The translations under genes and the position numbers were made by a program. 17,910 nt of DNA from Oscillospiraceae bacterium (GTDB taxonomy: Bacteria > Bacillota > Clostridia > Oscillospirales > Ruminococcaceae): positions 1-17,910 of the forward strand of contig JAEDJV010000046.1 in the NCBI GenBank assembly GCA_016296165.1, read 5' to 3'. The notes under the pieces were generated by a model. That model searched no databases and had not been told where the DNA came from. It worked only from the letters and a program-made list of their open reading frames with translations. Positions 13,283-17,910 of this stretch are shown here, piece by piece (position 1 is the stretch's first letter; the number at the start of each line of letters is the position of its first letter).

Positions 13283-16200
13283 TCATACCAGTATCTTTAC
13301 CGAACTCCCCTTGCTGCTTCCCTTTACAACAAGTTTTTTGGTAATGCTTTCTTCAAGCTTGGATACATGAGATATAATTCCTATCTGTCTTGAGCCGCCT
13401 GAAAGCTGGTCAAGTACGTTTATTGCACTGTCGAGCACAGCTTCGTCAAGAGAACCGAAACCTTCATCGATAAACATTGATTCCATACTGACGGTTCCTG
13501 CGTGGTTCTGAACAACATCGGATAGCCCAAGTGCAAGAGACATGGATACCTGAAAACCTTCGCCGCCGGAAACCGATCCGGCTTTTCTCTGTGTTCCGGT
13601 GGAAACATCCAGAACATCAATATCAAGACCTGAGGTTTTGTTTTTCGCATTTCCGTCAGTTCTGTGAACAAGTTCAAACTTTCCACCACTCATTATCTGA
13701 AGACGGTAATTCGCATTTGCAAGTATTTCCTTAAAGGCAGCACCCATCACATATCTGTCAAAGCTGAGTTTTCCGCCTTCAGAGGAATAACCGTTTGCAG
13801 TCTGGGAAAGATTTTTTATTCGTCTGATAATCGGAATAAGACTTTTCCGCTTTTGATTTATATTCTTTACACTCTCAAAAACTTCACTATGATTTTCAAT
13901 GAGATTTTTACTGATACGACATGATTCTGCTGTTTTTTTACATTCTTCCTCTGCTTCATGAAGAACTGCTTTAAGTTCCTGCATATCTGTACGTTTCATA
14001 TCAGCTGTTTCTTCTTCAAGTTTATGTACTGTATTTTCCAGAATCAATTTTCTGTCGTTAAAAGTTTTGATTATATTTTCTTTATCTGAAATCCATACTT
14101 CAGGTTCTTCATCTCCAACCGGTTCAACAGCCAGTCTGTATTCTTCTTCCGAAGAAAAACCTGCCTTAACGAGAGAAATCTGATATTTATCTTTTGATTC
14201 AGCAAGATGTATGCAAGAATCTTCATACTGTTTCCTGAGTGACGCTTTCTGGCCGGATACCCTGTTAAGTTTTTCTTCTGCACCTTTCAGAAGCATTTCA
14301 TTTTTATCAAGGATATCTCTGATAGTTTTGCATGAAGCTTCAAGTGTTTTAATTTGTTTTTCCGCTTCTGATTTTGAAGAAAATCTGAGATGTTTTTTCT
14401 TTTCCTCAATAATAGCTGTAAGTCCGGAAATCTTTTCAGATATTTCATTTACAAGAGGCTGATTCTGTTCGATAAGTTTCTCACATTCAAGTCTGTTGTT
14501 TGTTTCTTTTTTTCTGTTTTCCAGAAGTTCCAGTTTCTGTCTCTGCTTTTCCCTGCACTGATTAAGCTGCTTTTTGCATCTTTCAAGCTCAGATGAGAGT
14601 TTTCCTGTAACAGCTTTCATCCATGCGTCATCTGAAGCCTGCTCCCATGTTATTTTGCCAAAGCCGCATTCTTCTACCTTGTCAAGAATCTGGTTTTTTA
14701 TCTTACCTGCCTCCGCCTCTTTTTTCACAAGAACGTCAGAAAATGCTTTTCTTTCTTTTTCTGCTTCATCAAAATCAGATTTGGCCTTCTTCAGATCCTC
14801 TTCAGACGGGACAGCCATATGATTTTCCTCAAGGCAAAGTGAGGCAGTACTGTTTACATGTGACCGGCAAACCGGACATACAGCAGAACCTTCTTTTTTT
14901 ATTTTTTCTGCAAGAACTGCCGCCATATGGAAACTCTGTCCTCTGATAAATGCGTTGTAAAGCTCGTTATGTCTGTTACTGCTGTCAACACACTTTTCAT
15001 TCAAAAGCTCTAATTTTCCCCTGCTCTGCTCAAGTTTTCGGCAGTATTCATTTCCATTATTGATTCTATTCAGAAGCCCGTCACTGCCAAGCATAATTTC
15101 ATGTATTGAATTAGCATTATCGTACTCAATCTGTGACTTTTCCGCTTCCGCGTCTATCTTTTCAAGCAAAGCCAGATTTTCCTCTATTTTCAAAAGATTA
15201 TCCTCCGCATTTTTTCTGGCGGAAATCGCTTTTTCAAGTTCAGACTTAACGGCTATTATATTTTTCCTGGCTGATAAAAGCTCTACAGTTTTTCTCTCTG
15301 CTTCATCATAAACCGGAAGCTTTTCAGAAACTGAGTTTATCTCCAACTGAAGTGTTTCCAGTTCATTCTGTTTTTTTAAATCAATTTCCTTTCTGGTTTT
15401 TGCGCCATCCACTTCCTTTGCACACTGTTCATACAAAAGCTCAAGTTTTTCAAGTTCTTTTTTTACTCTTGCCTCTTCCCTCAACTGGTTTTCATAAGTT
15501 TTTTTATCAGCAGAAACTTCCCTGACAGCTTTTTTTACTTTGTCAAGTGTATTTTTTAAAGCATTAATTTCGTTGGTTTGTTCGAGCAGTTTCGAAAGTT
15601 CTCCTCTGCTGTTTGCAAGGCTGTCCAGTTTTTCATTTTCTGTTTTTGCAACTGCTGATTTTTTCAGAACAGCCGTTTTATTTTCTTCCGCTTTTTTACT
15701 TAACTGCTCCAGATTTTCCAGAAGGGTTCTGTCGTTTTCAATAAGCACAGAAAGATTTTTTTCCAGTTCAGGATGACTGTACATATACAGGGCTTTTTCT
15801 TCTTCAGACAAGTTGTCAGGCATTATGAATTTTTCATTAAGAGTAAGGATAAGCTGTGAAGCAAAAGCCTCGTCTTTCTCGTTGATTTTTTTCTCTGCCT
15901 TTCCGAGCATATTCTGAAACCGCACATAAGGGCTGCTGTCAAAAAGCCTGCCGAGTATTTTATTTCTCTCTTCGCTTTCAGCATCAAGAAATTTTCTGAA
16001 TTCCCCCTGTGCGAGCATTACAATCTGCTGAAACTGTGTCGCATCAAGGCCAATAATCTCTTTTATCCGGGCGCTGACTTTTGTAGGAAGGTCAACAGGA
16101 TCTTTATCTTTCTCCCACAAAGTAGCCTTTGAGTCGGGGTCACCGTATTCATTCTGCGTTCCTCTTTTTTTCTTGTAATGAACTGTTCTGAGAACCCTGT

Positions 16201-16465
16201 AAACTTTGCCGCCATGTTCGAACTTAAGTTCAACTTCTGTATCTTCTGATTTTGGAACATAATCACTGTGCATCATCTCAGGTTTACGGTGATTTCCGCT
16301 GACCACGCCATAAAGAGCATATATTATCGCATCAAAAATTGTTGTTTTTCCGGCGCCGGTATCACCTGTGATAAGATACAGACCATTTCCGAAGGATGAA
16401 AAATCAATAACAGTTTTATCTGCATATGATCCAAATGCTTTAACTGATAATTCTACCGGTCTCAT
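13283..16465 (-). CDS. sbcC: Exonuclease subunit SbcC (Rad50-like ATPase)
   Basis: A 1060-residue SMC/Rad50-type ATPase, partner of SbcD in the nuclease that opens DNA hairpins and processes blocked double-strand ends. The N-terminal ATPase half has Walker A GDTGAGKT (34-41) and the Q-loop region QFQQIVMLAQGEF (144-156). Two long charged coiled-coil arms (about 180-525 and 555-890) meet at a zinc hook, C530-P-V-C533. The C-terminal half has the ABC signature SGGE (966-969), Walker B MFIDEGFG (997-1004) with catalytic E1001, and the H-loop in IISH. Length is normal. The ATG at 16465 has a GGAGGAG ribosome site and begins one base after the sbcD stop, so translation is coupled. All functional elements are intact. 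Confidence 0.97.
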   Translation of the reverse strand: MRPVELSVKAFGSYADKTVIDFSSFGNGLYLITGDTGAGKTTIFDAIIYALYGVVSGNHRKPEMMHSDYVPKSEDTEVELKFEHGGKVYRVLRTVHYKKKRGTQNEYGDPDSKATLWEKDKDPVDLPTKVSARIKEIIGLDATQFQQIVMLAQGEFRKFLDAESEERNKILGRLFDSSPYVRFQNMLGKAEKKINEKDEAFASQLILTLNEKFIMPDNLSEEEKALYMYSHPELEKNLSVLIENDRTLLENLEQLSKKAEENKTAVLKKSAVAKTENEKLDSLANSRGELSKLLEQTNEINALKNTLDKVKKAVREVSADKKTYENQLREEARVKKELEKLELLYEQCAKEVDGAKTRKEIDLKKQNELETLQLEINSVSEKLPVYDEAERKTVELLSARKNIIAVKSELEKAISARKNAEDNLLKIEENLALLEKIDAEAEKSQIEYDNANSIHEIMLGSDGLLNRINNGNEYCRKLEQSRGKLELLNEKCVDSSNRHNELYNAFIRGQSFHMAAVLAEKIKKEGSAVCPVCRSHVNSTASLCLEENHMAVPSEEDLKKAKSDFDEAEKERKAFSDVLVKKEAEAGKIKNQILDKVEECGFGKITWEQASDDAWMKAVTGKLSSELERCKKQLNQCREKQRQKLELLENRKKETNNRLECEKLIEQNQPLVNEISEKISGLTAIIEEKKKHLRFSSKSEAEKQIKTLEASCKTIRDILDKNEMLLKGAEEKLNRVSGQKASLRKQYEDSCIHLAESKDKYQISLVKAGFSSEEEYRLAVEPVGDEEPEVWISDKENIIKTFNDRKLILENTVHKLEEETADMKRTDMQELKAVLHEAEEECKKTAESCRISKNLIENHSEVFESVKNINQKRKSLIPIIRRIKNLSQTANGYSSEGGKLSFDRYVMGAAFKEILANANYRLQIMSGGKFELVHRTDGNAKNKTSGLDIDVLDVSTGTQRKAGSVSGGEGFQVSMSLALGLSDVVQNHAGTVSMESMFIDEGFGSLDEAVLDSAINVLDQLSGGSRQIGIISHVSKLEESITKKLVVKGSSKGSSVKILV

Positions 16466-16466
16466 T

Positions 16467-17702
16467 TTATTTCTCCTCCTGACTGAAAATAAATTTTAAA
16501 AATTCTTCTACGGAATCATCAGAAGGATCACTGCATTTTTCTTCACCAATATGCCGGCTTACTTCGTGTGAAAGAAAATCAATTATCTCATTCTCTTTTT
16601 CATCTGGTGCAGTATCCCCGTTTCGCTCGAAGAAAAAATCTCTGAACATCTCACCTGTGCTTTTCTGTGATGACGTAACAGAAGGTGCTTTTGAAACTCC
16701 TGAAAAATTTATTTCGTTTACTATCTCAAGCATAACCGTTCCATGCGACGCAAAAACTGCTCTTAACTGTTCTGCAGCATCAGGCCTTAATCTTCCGTCT
16801 GTAAGAACCACTCTGACATATTCATTGCGCTTGTCAGATTCCATTTCATTTTTAATTATGGTTTCAAAATCACCTGTTATTTCTCTCATATTGTGGAGAG
16901 GTTCAATTAAAATAACATCAGTCTTCGGAGCTTCATTTACATCTCCAAGTTCAATCAGTACCGGTCCTTTTCTATTCTGTTTGGTTTCACTGAAATGATA
17001 ACACAACGGAGAACCTGCATAACGAACTTCGTTTCTCCCTACAGACTGTGCAGCATGAATATGTCCAAGAGCAGCGTATGTAAAGCCGTCAAACGCAGTA
17101 TAATCAACAGCACCTACGCCCCCTACCATCGTTTCCGAACCGCCCCGTTCAGCTTCTGCACCATTTACTGTTACATTCTGGTGTGCTATAATAACATTTC
17201 TCTGAGAGAAATCTATATCCTGTTTTTCAAGAATACGTCGGACAGCTGTATCATAATCATGTATCGTATTGTCCTTGAGAACCGAAGCGGCAAGTGCCGG
17301 AAAAATATACGGCATCATCCAGAATGTAACCGGCCCGTATTCATCATAAAGAGTAACATGCAGCAGTTCTTCTGAAAGTATGCCTGATATATAAATATTC
17401 TGCTTTTCAAGTAACCTGCTTCCGAATGATAACTTCTGACCGGAATCATGATTTCCTGATACCATAAATACTTTAATGTTTTTCTCTGAAAGTTCTGTGA
17501 TCATTTCGTCCAGAAGTTTAACCGCTTCACCGGACGGTGTGCTTCTGTCATAAACATCTCCTGCTATGAGTACAGCATCAGGTTTTTCTCTGCTGACCAG
17601 TTCAAGAAATTTATCTTTCCAGTAAGGCTGATCTTCCTCAATCAGCGAACATTCATGCAGTGATTTTCCAAAGTGAAGATCTGCTATGTGTAAAAGTTTC
17701 AT
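16467..17702 (-). CDS. sbcD: Exonuclease subunit SbcD (Mre11-like nuclease)
   Basis: The metallophosphoesterase subunit of SbcCD, 411 residues. It supplies the Mn-dependent nuclease activity. The five phosphoesterase motifs are in order: D8-L-H10, GDVYD (48-52), GNHD (83-86), the histidine of IIAHQN, and the final ALGHIH. The C-terminal 110 residues carry the region expected to bind the SbcC coiled coil, and the protein ends in an acidic stretch. An in-frame ATG 63 bases upstream would add a 21-residue hydrophobic lead, but the ATG at 17702 has a GGGAGGT ribosome site and gives the family's usual MKLLHIADLH start. The upstream ATG also overlaps the promoter -35 element. It is first in the sbcD-sbcC operon. 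Confidence 0.97.
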   Translation of the reverse strand: MKLLHIADLHFGKSLHECSLIEEDQPYWKDKFLELVSREKPDAVLIAGDVYDRSTPSGEAVKLLDEMITELSEKNIKVFMVSGNHDSGQKLSFGSRLLEKQNIYISGILSEELLHVTLYDEYGPVTFWMMPYIFPALAASVLKDNTIHDYDTAVRRILEKQDIDFSQRNVIIAHQNVTVNGAEAERGGSETMVGGVGAVDYTAFDGFTYAALGHIHAAQSVGRNEVRYAGSPLCYHFSETKQNRKGPVLIELGDVNEAPKTDVILIEPLHNMREITGDFETIIKNEMESDKRNEYVRVVLTDGRLRPDAAEQLRAVFASHGTVMLEIVNEINFSGVSKAPSVTSSQKSTGEMFRDFFFERNGDTAPDEKENEIIDFLSHEVSRHIGEEKCSDPSDDSVEEFLKFIFSQEEK

Positions 17703-17736
17703 TGTGTACCTCCCTGCAATTAATAATATCAAGCTA

Positions 17737-17765
17737 AGTATATCATATTTTTTTTGCTTATTCAA
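17737..17765 (-). promoter_or_regulatory. Promoter of sbcD-sbcC
   Basis: TTGAAT (17760-17765) and TATACT (17737-17742) with a 17-base spacer on the minus strand. The start near 17730 gives a leader of about 28 bases to the chosen sbcD ATG. Its position rules out the longer sbcD start. Confidence 0.68.
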
Positions 17766-17866
17766 TAAATGTTTTTAGAAAATATCCATTGTACAGAAGT
17801 TTATATACATTATCGGAACGGAGGACAATTTTTATATATATTTGTTGAAATATTTCCTGTTTAAGG

Positions 17867-17895
17867 TTGACATAATTGTAATATTGTTGTATAAT
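17867..17895 (+). promoter_or_regulatory. Consensus promoter leading out of the right edge
   Basis: Perfect TTGACA (17867-17872), 17-base spacer, perfect TATAAT (17890-17895), facing right. The start site would be near 17902. The gene it serves lies beyond the window. The preceding 100 bases, back to the sbcD promoter, are AT-rich and hold no gene I can support. Confidence 0.85.
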
Positions 17896-17910
17896 ATAGA
17901 TGTGAATTAA

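Noticed and set aside
16467..17765. Longer SbcD start at 17765 giving an N-terminal hydrophobic segment
   Set aside because: The upstream ATG lacks a ribosome site and overlaps the likely promoter, while the ATG at 17702 has GGGAGGT and the standard family N-terminus.

Overview
The window reads as a chromosomal segment of a low-GC, Gram-positive anaerobe of the Clostridia, most likely a gut or rumen Oscillospiraceae/Ruminococcus-type bacterium. This is inferred from AT-rich DNA, strong Shine-Dalgarno sites, consensus sigma-A promoters, an ECF-type transporter S subunit paired with a radical SAM enzyme, a FeoA-FeoB fusion followed by a cysteine-rich mini membrane protein, and a cytoplasmic GH13 amylase. 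No rRNA, tRNA, CRISPR, insertion sequence or phage gene was seen. Coding density is high, and no gene-free stretch exceeds about 240 bases.

Layout. (1) 1-2193, minus: a nucleoside catabolism operon, deoB, deoC and a purine nucleoside phosphorylase cut by the left edge, with its promoter at 2165-2193. (2) 2250-3502, plus: the only plus-strand unit, divergent from deoB. It holds a small membrane protein resembling an ECF S subunit, whose frame is broken near its start, and a 200-residue radical SAM protein. (3) 3533-7412, minus: a lipoprotein, FeoA-FeoB, a Feo-associated cysteine-rich peptide and hpt lie in close succession, from a promoter at 7384-7412 to a hairpin at 3533-3567 shared with the radical SAM unit. 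(4) 7494-9844, minus: two poorly characterised genes, each with its own signals: a RES-domain protein starting with TTG, and a 345-residue protein of unknown family flanked by a near-consensus promoter and a perfect 11-bp terminator stem. (5) 9946-12643, minus: a divergent CinA/PncC-like protein, a DUF1292 protein and a GH13 amylase with a C-terminal extension. The amylase and DUF1292 genes form a unit ending in a strong terminator at 10485-10516. (6) 12644-13214, minus: a Nudix hydrolase with its own promoter. (7) 13283-17765, minus: sbcD-sbcC, encoding the SbcCD nuclease. A perfect-consensus promoter at 17867-17895 points out of the right edge.

Working together. deoB, deoC and PNP convert purine nucleosides and deoxynucleosides to free base and central-carbon sugar phosphates, and hpt (in another operon) can recapture the purine base. 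SbcCD processes DNA hairpins and blocked ends. The most system-like candidates are the S-subunit/radical SAM pair (an uptake-plus-modification module for an unknown substrate) and the stretch holding the RES-domain protein, the 345-residue orphan and the PncC-like protein. The RES and PncC families both act on nicotinamide nucleotides, but the three genes here appear to be transcribed separately, so a joint function is only a hypothesis.
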